From JAKJEP01 sp964580995 (lineage in GTDB: Bacteria > Planctomycetota > Phycisphaerae > Sedimentisphaerales > SM23-30): a stretch of 33,191 nt of DNA. The notes under the pieces are model-generated. The model had not been told where the DNA came from, made no database searches, and saw nothing but the letters and a program-made list of their open reading frames with translations. Shown here piece after piece: positions 1 through 6,712 of this stretch. The number at the start of each line of letters is the position of its first letter. The stretch's first letter is position 1. The stretch lies in NCBI GenBank assembly GCA_964580995.1, contig CAZOMV010000066.1:1-33191 (forward strand), in the 5' to 3' direction. Made by a program: the position numbers and the translations under genes.

Positions 1-1
1 G

Positions 2-94
2 CTGATTTTGACGGACCGGGGGCAGGTGGTGCGGGCGGAAGGGTTTGGGGTGGAGGAATTGGGGGAGAAGCTGAAAATGGTGATAGGAGAATAA
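2..94 (+). CDS. C-terminal end of an unidentified protein, possibly thioredoxin-like
   Basis: The frame is open from the window edge to a TAA at 92-94 and gives the last 30 residues of a protein that starts outside the window. The tail reads LILTDRGQVVRAEGF and then a Glu/Lys-rich helix. A strand followed by 'DRGQVV' and a terminal amphipathic helix resembles the end of redoxin or TlpA-like thiol-disulfide proteins, but the fragment is too short to prove that. Codon use is GC-rich like its neighbours. Confidence 0.45.
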   Translation: MILTDRGQVVRAEGFGVEELGEKLKMVIGE

Positions 95-126
95 ATAGAA
101 AAGATGGTATGCACAGCATGGCCCTA

Positions 127-140
127 CCCGCTTAGGCGGG
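127..140. repeat. Short GC hairpin next to a CTAC/GTAG motif
   Basis: CCCGC (127-131) and GCGGG (136-140) form a perfect five-base stem around TTAG. The left arm is preceded by CCCTA, so CTAC, the complement of GTAG, sits at its foot. It lies in the gap between the left-edge gene and the end of uppS, about 60 bases from the hairpin at 202-220, and may be the opposite-facing partner of that element. Confidence 0.4.
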
Positions 141-201
141 AATGGGATATGGGGACACAAAAGACCGCATGTGGAGCGAGCGGCACACTCTACCAAGAAT
201 T

Positions 202-225
202 GGTGGGTTAAGAACCCACCCTACC
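202..225 (-). repeat. REP-like hairpin with GTAG foot; possible uppS terminator
   Basis: GGTGGGTT (202-209) and AACCCACC (213-220) are perfect eight-base arms around a three-base loop, followed by CTACC. Read on the minus strand this is GGTAG, then the stem-loop. A GTAG tetranucleotide at the 5' foot of a hairpin is the hallmark of REP elements mobilised by RAYT (TnpA-REP) enzymes. It lies 18 bases past the uppS stop on the uppS strand, so it could also stop transcription, although no U-tract follows. Confidence 0.5.
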
Positions 226-237
226 GGGCTGGGGGGA

Positions 238-1002
238 TTAGAAGTGGGCGGGTTTGAGGCCGCCGAAGCGGCGGTTGCGCTGGGAGTATTCGAGGATGGA
301 GCGGCGGAGGACTTGTTCGTCGAAGTCGGGCCAGAGGACGTCGGTGACGTAGAGTTCGGCGTAGGAGATCTGCCAGAGGAGGAAGTTGCTGATGCGGTTT
401 TCGGCGGCGGTGCGGATGAGCAGGTCGGGGTCGGGCAGATGGCGGGTGTAGAGGCGGGAGCTGATGAGGTCTTCGTCGATGGTGTCGGGATTCAGGCTGC
501 CGTTTTGGACGTCCTGGGCCAGGGAGCGGAAGGCGTGGGTCAGTTCGGAGCGGCCGGAGTAGTTGATGGCCAGGCAGAGGATCATGCCGGTGTTGGTCTG
601 GCTGAGGCGGACGGTTTCGCGGAGTTCATCGAGAACCCGCTGGGGCAGGCCCTCTTCGCTGCCGAGGTGGCGGACCTTGACATTGTGGTCCATGATGGTG
701 GGCCGTTCGCCGGCCAGGTAGAGGGCGTAGAGGTCCATGAGGGCCTCGACCTCGTCTTTGGGGCGTTTCCAGTTTTCGGTGCTGAAGGAGTAGAGGGTGA
801 GGCATTCGATGCCGAGGCGGGCACATTCGGTGACGATGGTGCGGACGGATTTGCCGCCCTTGCGGTGGCCGTGGACGCGGGGCAGGCCCTGGCGTTCGGC
901 CCAGCGGCCGTTGCCGTCCATGATGATGGCGATGTGGCGGGGCATTTTTTGCCAGGGGATGCCGAGAGTGGGGTGGTTTTCGGTCGAATGTACTGGGTTC
1001 AT
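238..1002 (-). CDS. uppS: Isoprenyl transferase (undecaprenyl diphosphate synthase, UppS)
   Basis: This cis-prenyltransferase condenses isopentenyl diphosphate units onto farnesyl diphosphate to make the C55 lipid carrier used for peptidoglycan and surface glycans; it acts at the cytoplasmic face of the membrane. The 254-residue length is normal. Family motifs appear in order: MDGNGRWA with the metal-binding Asp at residue 29, HGHRKGGKS, TLYSFSTENW, and near the C-terminus PDPDLLIRT followed by SNFLLWQ. The usual RT(G/S)GE in the last motif reads RTAAE, a small departure next to the substrate-binding Arg. The gene lies 60 bases downstream of purA on the same strand and is probably co-transcribed with it. 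The start has only a weak ribosome binding site. Confidence 0.95.
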   Translation of the reverse strand: MNPVHSTENHPTLGIPWQKMPRHIAIIMDGNGRWAERQGLPRVHGHRKGGKSVRTIVTECARLGIECLTLYSFSTENWKRPKDEVEALMDLYALYLAGERPTIMDHNVKVRHLGSEEGLPQRVLDELRETVRLSQTNTGMILCLAINYSGRSELTHAFRSLAQDVQNGSLNPDTIDEDLISSRLYTRHLPDPDLLIRTAAENRISNFLLWQISYAELYVTDVLWPDFDEQVLRRSILEYSQRNRRFGGLKPAHF

Positions 1003-1034
1003 AAATTGTAATCCATGTTTATAAAGAAAGCCGC

Positions 1035-1061
1035 GTCGGCAAGCAAGTTGCCGACCCTACC
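1035..1061 (-). repeat. REP-like hairpin with GTAG foot in the purA-uppS gap
   Basis: GTCGGCAA (1035-1042) and TTGCCGAC (1048-1055) are perfect eight-base arms around a five-base loop and are followed by CCTACC. On the minus strand the order is GGTAGG, then the hairpin, the same architecture as the element at 202-225 but with a different stem sequence. It occupies most of the 60-base gap between purA and uppS and would be transcribed if the two form an operon. Confidence 0.5.
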
Positions 1062-1062
1062 A

Positions 1063-2346
1063 TCAACGTATTAATGTTTGTTCCCGGCTGGGGCCGACGC
1101 CGACCATGCGGATGGGGATGCCGAGGATTTTTTCGAGCTGGAGGACGTAATTACGGGCGTTGGCTGGGAGCTGGTCGAATTTTTTGATGGCGGTGAGGTC
1201 GTCATCGAAGCCGGGCAGGGTGAGGTATTCACACCGGACCTGGCTCAGGATGGATTCCTCGGCGGGGAAGAAATCGATTTTCCGACCCTGGTGGAGATAG
1301 GAGGTACAGATTTTCAATTCCTTGAGGCCGCGGAGGGTGTCCAGGTGGAGCAGGCAGACGGAGTCGATGCCGCCGATGCGGATGGAATAGCGGACGCAGA
1401 CGGCGTCGAACCAGCCACAGCGGCGCGGGCGGCCGGTGGTGGTGCCGTACTCGTGGCCTTTTTCGCGGATGTAATTGCCGATTTCGTTATTCTGTTCGGA
1501 GGGGAAGGGGCCGGCACCGACGCGGGTGGAGTAGGCCTTGGCGACGCCGAGGAACTGATCGATCTTGCGGGCGGGGACACCGGTGGCGGCGGAGAGGCCG
1601 ACCGCGCTGGAATTGCTGGAGGTCACATAGGGGAAGGTGCCGTGGTCGAGGTCGAGCAGGCTGCCCTGGGCGCCTTCGAAGAGGATGGATTGGCCGGCGT
1701 CGAGGGCCTCATGGAGGAAGGCGGTGGAATCAATGATTAGCGGTGTGAGAATTTTGGCAAAACCGAGATATTTTTGATAAATCGCTTCGGCGTCGAGCGG
1801 TTCGGTGTCGTGGTAGAGGGCGGCGAAATAGAGGTTTTTCTGGGCGACGATGGTTTTGAGTTTTTCGCGGAAGGCAGCCATGTCGAGCAGATCGGCGACG
1901 CGGAGGGCGGTGGTGCGCTGGACCTTGTCGGCGTAGCAGGGGCCGATGCCGCGGATGGTGGTGCCGATTTTATCTTTGCCGAGGGCGTCCTCGCTGAGGC
2001 GGTCCTGTTTTTTATGGTAGTCCATGACCAGATGGGCACGACCGGAGATTTTGAGGTTGTCGTGAATCTGGATGCCGCGCTGGGCCAGGCCGGCGATTTC
2101 GGCGAGCAGGGTTTCGGCATCGAGAACGACGCCGTTGCTGATGACGCAGGTGACGTTTTCGTGGAGGATGCCGCTGGGCAGGAGGTGGAGGGCGAAGCTG
2201 TTTTCGTCGCGGCTGCGGAGTACGGTATGGCCGGCGTTGGCACCGCCGCTGTAGCGGACGACGATGTCCGCGGATTCGCTGAGCATATCGACGATTTTCC
2301 CTTTGCCTTCATCACCCCACTGCAAACCGATGACACATGTATTCAT
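1063..2346 (-). CDS. purA: Adenylosuccinate synthase (PurA)
   Basis: PurA converts IMP, aspartate and GTP to adenylosuccinate, the first committed step of AMP synthesis, in the cytoplasm. The 427-residue length is typical. The N-terminus carries the diagnostic GLQWGDEGKGK loop with catalytic Asp12, followed by GGANAGHT with His40. Further on are GPCYADK, the IMP-binding GTTTGRPRRCGWFD segment, and the C-terminal GVGPSREQT end. An AAAGGG-type ribosome binding site lies just before the ATG. It is the first gene of a probable purA-uppS unit. Nothing in the sequence suggests truncation or an unusual active site. Confidence 0.97.
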   Translation of the reverse strand: MNTCVIGLQWGDEGKGKIVDMLSESADIVVRYSGGANAGHTVLRSRDENSFALHLLPSGILHENVTCVISNGVVLDAETLLAEIAGLAQRGIQIHDNLKISGRAHLVMDYHKKQDRLSEDALGKDKIGTTIRGIGPCYADKVQRTTALRVADLLDMAAFREKLKTIVAQKNLYFAALYHDTEPLDAEAIYQKYLGFAKILTPLIIDSTAFLHEALDAGQSILFEGAQGSLLDLDHGTFPYVTSSNSSAVGLSAATGVPARKIDQFLGVAKAYSTRVGAGPFPSEQNNEIGNYIREKGHEYGTTTGRPRRCGWFDAVCVRYSIRIGGIDSVCLLHLDTLRGLKELKICTSYLHQGRKIDFFPAEESILSQVRCEYLTLPGFDDDLTAIKKFDQLPANARNYVLQLEKILGIPIRMVGVGPSREQTLIR

Positions 2347-2545
2347 AGCAGCCCTTTATTCCTTATGGTCAAACAAACGCGGGGACCGGCAGGTTCAAAT
2401 CCTTGACCGGCGGTTTCCGCTGGACAAACTCACTCCAAACGTGGTAAGGTATCACAGCGGCCCGTGCGGGTCAACCGAATAATTTGGGAGTATAAGTATC
2501 GGAGCAGAAAGAGTTAGTGGAAAACGGGGATGGGCTGGTTAGCAG

Positions 2546-3082
2546 ATGGAATGGCAAAATAAGGGATTTTGGCTGGTGGTGGCGGGGATGGTGGTGATGG
2601 CGGCGGCTGGGGCGGGGTTGGGGCAGGAGGGAGCGGCAGGAAAAGCGGAGGGGGAGAAAGGGCCTGCCGGGCGGTGGGAAATTCCGCCGGAGATTTTGCA
2701 GCAGATACTACAAAACCGGCAGCCGGCAGCCGAAGTGAAGCCGGTGTTGGGGCGGCTGGGCGGGGCGGCTCGCGGGATGCTGGTGCTGATGGCGGGGGTG
2801 GCATTGGGGGCGGGAGTGATGGCGGGGCGGATGTGGGCCGGTCGAAAAGGGGGTGAGCCGGGAGAGGATGGGATTTTTCTGCTGTTTGGATTTTTCGGGT
2901 CGATGGCGGCGGTATTGATAGCGGGGGCGTGCGTGGGGAGTTTGTACCTGCATCTGGGGGCAATGGTTTGCGTGATGGTGAGCGGGTATCTGATTTGCGG
3001 ATTTTTATGCCGGCAGTTTCGGGTTACGCGGCGGCTGATTTGCGGGGCGGCGGGCGCGGATTCGGCTGGCGAGGGGGGCTGA
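2546..3082 (+). CDS. Unknown small membrane protein
   Basis: I do not recognise the family. The 178-residue product begins with a hydrophobic stretch (about residues 8-27, GFWLVVAGMVVMAAAGAGLG) that could be a signal peptide or membrane anchor. A polar segment of about 45 residues follows, with WEIPPEILQQILQNRQ. There are then three further hydrophobic segments at about residues 72-95, 106-132 and 135-155. The tail is Cys- and Arg-containing, then Gly/Ala-rich. The DNA is very rich in GGG, which keeps several frames open, so reality is not certain. The hydrophobic pattern and the polar loop argue for a real membrane protein. No clear ribosome binding site supports the ATG. Confidence 0.55.
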   Translation: MEWQNKGFWLVVAGMVVMAAAGAGLGQEGAAGKAEGEKGPAGRWEIPPEILQQILQNRQPAAEVKPVLGRLGGAARGMLVLMAGVALGAGVMAGRMWAGRKGGEPGEDGIFLLFGFFGSMAAVLIAGACVGSLYLHLGAMVCVMVSGYLICGFLCRQFRVTRRLICGAAGADSAGEGG

Positions 3083-3363
3083 GTTATCGCCACCGCGGGT
3101 GGGAATGAGGGGTAATTCTGCAAAAAAGTCCTTTCCATAAATCTTATTTTTTCTTTGCCCGGCGGATGGTCTGATAATAATGGCTTTTATCCGGCTGAAA
3201 CAGGGGCGGAGGGTGCATCGCAAACAAAGCGGGAATATTTCTTATGCCGCGGCAATAAAGGCCGGGATTTCAGGGAATCGGATTTGATCGGGGTAGGGTT
3301 TTGGCCGATAGGTTTGATGACCGAAAGGTTCGTGTAGCAAAGCATAAGAAAGGAAATGCCAAG
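3083..3363. other. 281-base leader between the membrane protein and the HDOD gene
   Basis: I see no convincing gene here. The interval is mixed in composition and contains the 8-base palindrome GCCGCGGC near 3247. A short direct repetition (GGATTTGATCGG near 3280, GGTTTGATGACCG near 3310) lies close to the HDOD gene. A long 5' untranslated leader for the HDOD gene is possible, but I could not match it to a known riboswitch. Confidence 0.3.
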
Positions 3364-4284
3364 ATGGACTCGACCTATACCAATGAAGAAAAAACGTCCA
3401 AGCCGCGGGAAACGCATGAACTGCTGCGGATATTCGAAAGCGCGGAAGACCTTCCGACGCTGCCGGAAGTGGCGTTGAAGCTGCAAAAAGTGGTGGACGA
3501 TCCGCGGAGCAACGCCAAGAGTGTGGCGAAGCTGATCGAGGATGACCCGGCGTTGGCGACCAAAGTGCTGAAGATGGTGAATTCGGTATTTTACGCCCCG
3601 TCGCATGGGGTGAAGATTACCCAGCTTCAGCCGGCGATTGCCCGGCTGGGGTTGATCGCGGTATCGAATATCGCGCTGAGCACGAGCGTATTCCAGGCGT
3701 TTTCGCGGTGCCAGATGCCGGTTTTTGACCGGCGGGAATTCTGGCGCCATTCGATCACGGTGGGGATTATTACCTCGGTGCTGTACGATTATTCGGTGAA
3801 TACGATCGAACAGCATATTACGCGGGATATGGCACACCTGGCGGGGATTGTGCATGATATGGGCAAGATTTTGTTTGAACGGTATGCCAACGCGGAATTT
3901 CACAAGGCGATCCAGAACGCGAAGATGGCGGATATTCCGGTGGTGAAGGAAGAGTGCCGTCTGATCGGGATGGGGCACGATGAGGCGGGGGCGTGGCTGG
4001 CGAGCAAGTGGCAGTTGGGGCCGGATATTCAGGCGGTGGTGCGGTGGCATCATGATCCGTTTTTGTGTCCGGACGACGAATTCAAACCGCTGGCGAAGCT
4101 GGTGCACATGGCGGATTATATCTGCCATAATCAGAAGCTGGGCGATAGCGGCAATCCCAATCCGGGTTACGATCAGCGGGTGCGTGAAGAATTGAATTTG
4201 ACACCGGAAAAGATCGGTGATTTGATGGGTGTGGTCGAGGTAGAGGCGGCTAATTCGGAGGTACTCCTTTCCCTTTCCGAATAA
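3364..4284 (+). CDS. HDOD-domain signalling protein
   Basis: The HDOD domain is a degenerate relative of HD phosphohydrolases and usually acts as a regulatory module in signalling, motility or stress pathways. The opening motif LPTLPEVALKLQKVVDDP (from about residue 32) is diagnostic, followed by KSVAKLIEDDPALATKVLKM and NSVFY. A later HLAGIVHDMGKILFERY segment keeps an HD pair, and RWHHDP follows. The product is 306 residues and is essentially one domain. I chose the ATG at 3364 because AGAAAGGA lies about ten bases upstream; a TTG at 3301 in the same frame has no such support. A strong terminator follows, so the gene is probably monocistronic. Its partner or target is not evident from the neighbourhood. 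Confidence 0.9.
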   Translation: MDSTYTNEEKTSKPRETHELLRIFESAEDLPTLPEVALKLQKVVDDPRSNAKSVAKLIEDDPALATKVLKMVNSVFYAPSHGVKITQLQPAIARLGLIAVSNIALSTSVFQAFSRCQMPVFDRREFWRHSITVGIITSVLYDYSVNTIEQHITRDMAHLAGIVHDMGKILFERYANAEFHKAIQNAKMADIPVVKEECRLIGMGHDEAGAWLASKWQLGPDIQAVVRWHHDPFLCPDDEFKPLAKLVHMADYICHNQKLGDSGNPNPGYDQRVREELNLTPEKIGDLMGVVEVEAANSEVLLSLSE

Positions 4285-4314
4285 TCGATTGGAACATAAG
4301 TTTTTCCTTTCGCG

Positions 4315-4356
4315 GGTGTTTTTATCCTGAGCCATCGGGGTGAAAACACCTTTTTT
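4315..4356 (+). terminator. Rho-independent terminator after the HDOD gene
   Basis: GGTGTTTT (4315-4322) pairs with AAAACACC (4343-4350), and six T residues follow (4351-4356). The position, 30 bases after the HDOD stop codon and ahead of the tetR promoter, fits a transcription boundary. Confidence 0.8.
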
Positions 4357-4432
4357 ATTGTTTAGCTAAGGGTTATTACTCATTGCCAATAAATGGGTTA
4401 TAAGATTGTTGAAAAAATAGAGTGGTTTTTTG

Positions 4433-4462
4433 TTGCATTAGTTTAATTACTTAATTAAACTA
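4433..4462 (+). promoter_or_regulatory. tetR operon promoter with internal 11-bp-arm palindrome
   Basis: TTGCAT (4433-4438) and TAAACT (4456-4461) are spaced by 17 bases and fit a sigma70-type promoter. The arms TAGTTTAATTA (4439-4449) and TAATTAAACTA (4452-4462) form a perfect palindrome around a CT centre, filling the spacer and covering the -10 box. A protein bound here would block RNA polymerase. It lies 35 bases before the tetR start, so autorepression by the TetR protein is the natural reading. Confidence 0.72.
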
Positions 4463-4496
4463 CGTATGTAATGTATTGGCTAAAAGGAAGTGTGAT

Positions 4497-5234
4497 GTGA
4501 AGAGACAGCGGATCGACGGACAGGAGACGCGGCAGGCCTTGCTGGCGGCGGCCAGCGAAGTGTTCGCGAAAAAAGGGTACTGGGAGGCGACCAACGCGGA
4601 TATCTGCGGGCGGGCGGGCGTAAATTCCGCATTGATTAATTATCACTTCGGCAGCAAGGAAAATCTGTATGTGGAGTCCTGGAAATATGCCTTTCAGAAA
4701 TCCTTCGAGAAATATCCTGCCGATGGCGGGGTTCGGCCCGATGCCCCGGTCCGGGAACGGTTTTACGGCCACGTAGTGTCGATGATGGGGCGGATTGCCG
4801 ATCCTGCCAATTATGATTTTGACATTGTTCACAAGGAAATGGCCAACCCGACCGGCCTGCTGGACGAAGTGATTGAACAGGCGATTGAGCCATTAGAAGA
4901 AAGTTTCCGGTCCGTGATCCGGGAATTGTTTGGTAAATCAGGAACGAAAAAACAGGTGTTGTTCACGCATATGATTATCAAGGGGCAGTGTTTCGGCCCC
5001 ATGCTGCATTTGCGGCGGATGCAGGGGGAAAGCGGGACGTCCCCCTTTAAAAAAAATCCCCCGAATTTTGATATTGAGGAACTGGCCCGTCACATTGTGC
5101 AATTCAGCCTGTCCGGAATCCAGGGGATTTGTGAATCATGCGGGAAATCGAAAAAGCCAACCCGACCAACCCGACCTACCCGACCTACCCGACCAACCCG
5201 GCTACGGAAGAGCTATACCAAGAGAAAACCATGA
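4497..5234 (+). CDS. TetR-family repressor (CecR/DUF1956-like) of the efflux operon
   Basis: The protein is a one-component transcription regulator. The N-terminal helix-turn-helix is clear: RQALLAAASEVFAKKGY, then TNADICGRAGVNSALINYHF and GSKENLYVESW. The ligand-binding part includes a segment near FDIVHKEMANPTGLLDEV that recalls the DUF1956 C-domain of E. coli CecR (YbiH). I chose the GTG at 4497 because AAAGGAAG lies about seven bases upstream; a TTG at 4476 in the same frame lacks this. The C-terminal tail is a run of Pro-Thr-Arg triplets encoded by a nine-base tandem repeat, unlikely to be part of the fold. The stop codon overlaps the next ATG (ATGA), which couples it to the efflux genes. 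It probably represses its own operon through the palindrome in the promoter. Confidence 0.9.
   Translation: MKRQRIDGQETRQALLAAASEVFAKKGYWEATNADICGRAGVNSALINYHFGSKENLYVESWKYAFQKSFEKYPADGGVRPDAPVRERFYGHVVSMMGRIADPANYDFDIVHKEMANPTGLLDEVIEQAIEPLEESFRSVIRELFGKSGTKKQVLFTHMIIKGQCFGPMLHLRRMQGESGTSPFKKNPPNFDIEELARHIVQFSLSGIQGICESCGKSKKPTRPTRPTRPTRPTRLRKSYTKRKP
5159..5201 (+). repeat. Nine-base tandem repeat inside the tetR 3' end
   Basis: Four units of (A/T)ACCCGACC run from 5159 to 5194, and a partial fifth ends at 5201. The second base class alternates between AA and TA at the unit junctions. Because the unit is a multiple of three, changes in copy number keep the tetR frame and add or remove Pro-Thr-Arg triplets just before the stop. 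It also lies immediately upstream of the start of the outer-membrane factor gene. Confidence 0.85.
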
Positions 5235-6697
5235 AGCATAAAATTTTTACATTTTTTGTCGGGGCAGCGATTCTATGGCTGCCAGTGATGTTTTTCGGCT
5301 GTGCGCCGGTGGGACCGGATTATCAGGCCCCGGATACGGCAGGCCTGGCTCCGGAAGCCTGGCATAGTCCGCTGGAGGGCGGTTTGAACGAAAAGGAACC
5401 GAATTCCCAATGGCTGGCCTCCTGGTGGAACAGTCTGGAGGATCCGATTTTAACCGTTCTGATGGAAAAGGCGGTACAGAACAATCTGGACCTGGAATTG
5501 GCGATTTTGCGGGTGCAAGAGGCACGTGCCCGGCGGGGAATGGTCAACGCGGAACTGTTTCCCACGCTGGATGGGAGCGGGTCGGCCGTCTGGACGCGGA
5601 GCAGCCAGGAAACCGGAACGGGGAAAACCAATGATATTTATACGACTGGTTTTGATGCCGGGTGGGAGCTGGATGTATTCGGAGGTCTGCGGCGGTCGGT
5701 GGAGGCGTATGATGCGGAGGTAGGGGCCAGCCAGGCCAGTCTGCAGGATGTGCTGGTGTCGCTGACGGCGGAGGTGGCGCTGAATTATATCGAAGTGCGG
5801 ACCTATCAATCCCGGCTGGAGGCGGCCCAGGCCAATGTGGAGCTGCAAAAGGAGACTTATCAGTTGACGGTATGGCAAGACCAGGCGGGATTGTCTGACG
5901 AGCTGGCGACCCAGGAGGCTTTGTATAGTCTGGAAAGTACGAAATCCCAAATCCCGGTTCTGCAAAGCGGCCTGGAGGAAGCCCTGAATCGAGTGGCGGT
6001 CCTGCTGGGGGAGAAGCCGGGTACGGTGCATGAAGCATTGACGGAGAAGAAGCCGGTTCCCGCGATACCGATGTCTGTCCCTATCGGGGTACCCGCCGAG
6101 GTGTTGCGCCGGCGACCGGATATCCGGCAGGCGGAGCGGGAGCTGGCGGCCCAAACGGCGCGGGTGGGAGTGGCCACGGCAGACCTGTATCCGAAATTTG
6201 TGTTAAATGGATCCATCGTAGTAACCGGAGATTCGCTGAACCGGATGACTTCCAATCTGACCACGACGGAGAACTGGACGCTTAGCGGCGGTCCGCAGAT
6301 ACGATGGAATTTGTTTGATGCCGGCGCGATTCGTAAAAATATCCAGATTCAGTCCGTGCTTCAGGAACAGGCGCTGGTGCAGTATGAATCAGCGGTACTT
6401 AGCGCCTTGGAAGAGGTCGAAAATACTCTGGTCGCGTATGCGAATGAACAGAAGCGAAGGGGGAGTTTAGAGTTGGCGGCCCAGGCGGCCCAGCAGGCGG
6501 CGCAACTGGCCCAACTGGAATATCAGGCGGGGTGGAAAGATTTTACGAGTGTTCTGATTGCCCAGCGATCTCTGCTGAATCTTCAGGATGAACTGACCCA
6601 GAGCCAGGGAACGGTGACAGCCAATCTGGTGCGGCTGTACAAAGTGCTGGGGGGCGGCTGGCCGTATGCGGCGGAGAATGAGAAAGAAACCTATTAA
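5231..6697 (+). CDS. Outer-membrane efflux lipoprotein (TolC/NodT family)
   Basis: This is the outer-membrane channel of a tripartite pump, which would carry substrate across the outer membrane after handover from the MacA-like adaptor. The protein is 488 residues, normal for the OprM/NodT group. It starts with a lipoprotein signal (MKHKIFTFF, hydrophobic core, then FFGC with the lipidated Cys at residue 24) and CAPVGPDYQ, typical of NodT-type proteins. Two long helical OEP repeats follow, with GVPAEVLRRRPDIRQAERELA at the repeat boundary and a final LLNLQDELTQSQ helix. I chose the ATG at 5231 since it overlaps the tetR stop as ATGA and gives a clean signal peptide; an in-frame ATG at 5138 would add the repeat-encoded tail and hide the signal. 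Confidence 0.93.
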   Translation: MKHKIFTFFVGAAILWLPVMFFGCAPVGPDYQAPDTAGLAPEAWHSPLEGGLNEKEPNSQWLASWWNSLEDPILTVLMEKAVQNNLDLELAILRVQEARARRGMVNAELFPTLDGSGSAVWTRSSQETGTGKTNDIYTTGFDAGWELDVFGGLRRSVEAYDAEVGASQASLQDVLVSLTAEVALNYIEVRTYQSRLEAAQANVELQKETYQLTVWQDQAGLSDELATQEALYSLESTKSQIPVLQSGLEEALNRVAVLLGEKPGTVHEALTEKKPVPAIPMSVPIGVPAEVLRRRPDIRQAERELAAQTARVGVATADLYPKFVLNGSIVVTGDSLNRMTSNLTTTENWTLSGGPQIRWNLFDAGAIRKNIQIQSVLQEQALVQYESAVLSALEEVENTLVAYANEQKRRGSLELAAQAAQQAAQLAQLEYQAGWKDFTSVLIAQRSLLNLQDELTQSQGTVTANLVRLYKVLGGGWPYAAENEKETY

Positions 6698-6712
6698 CCG
6701 GGAGAACCAACC

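Noticed and set aside
142..1011. A long plus-strand open frame opposite uppS
   Set aside because: It is the reverse-strand shadow of uppS in GC-rich DNA; the product is a low-complexity Gly/Val/Glu-rich sequence with no family resemblance.
2380..2430. A tRNA-like T-arm (GGTTCAAATCC) near 2392
   Set aside because: Only three base pairs can form around the loop, and no anticodon arm, D-arm or acceptor stem can be built around it.
2539..3138. Minus-strand frames opposite the 2546-3082 membrane protein
   Set aside because: The products are Pro/Ser-rich artefacts of GGN codons on the other strand, while the plus strand gives plausible hydrophobic helices.
3083..3363. Possible cyclic-di-GMP riboswitch before the HDOD gene
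   Set aside because: The conserved GEMM core sequences are absent; only loose similarity in short GC runs.
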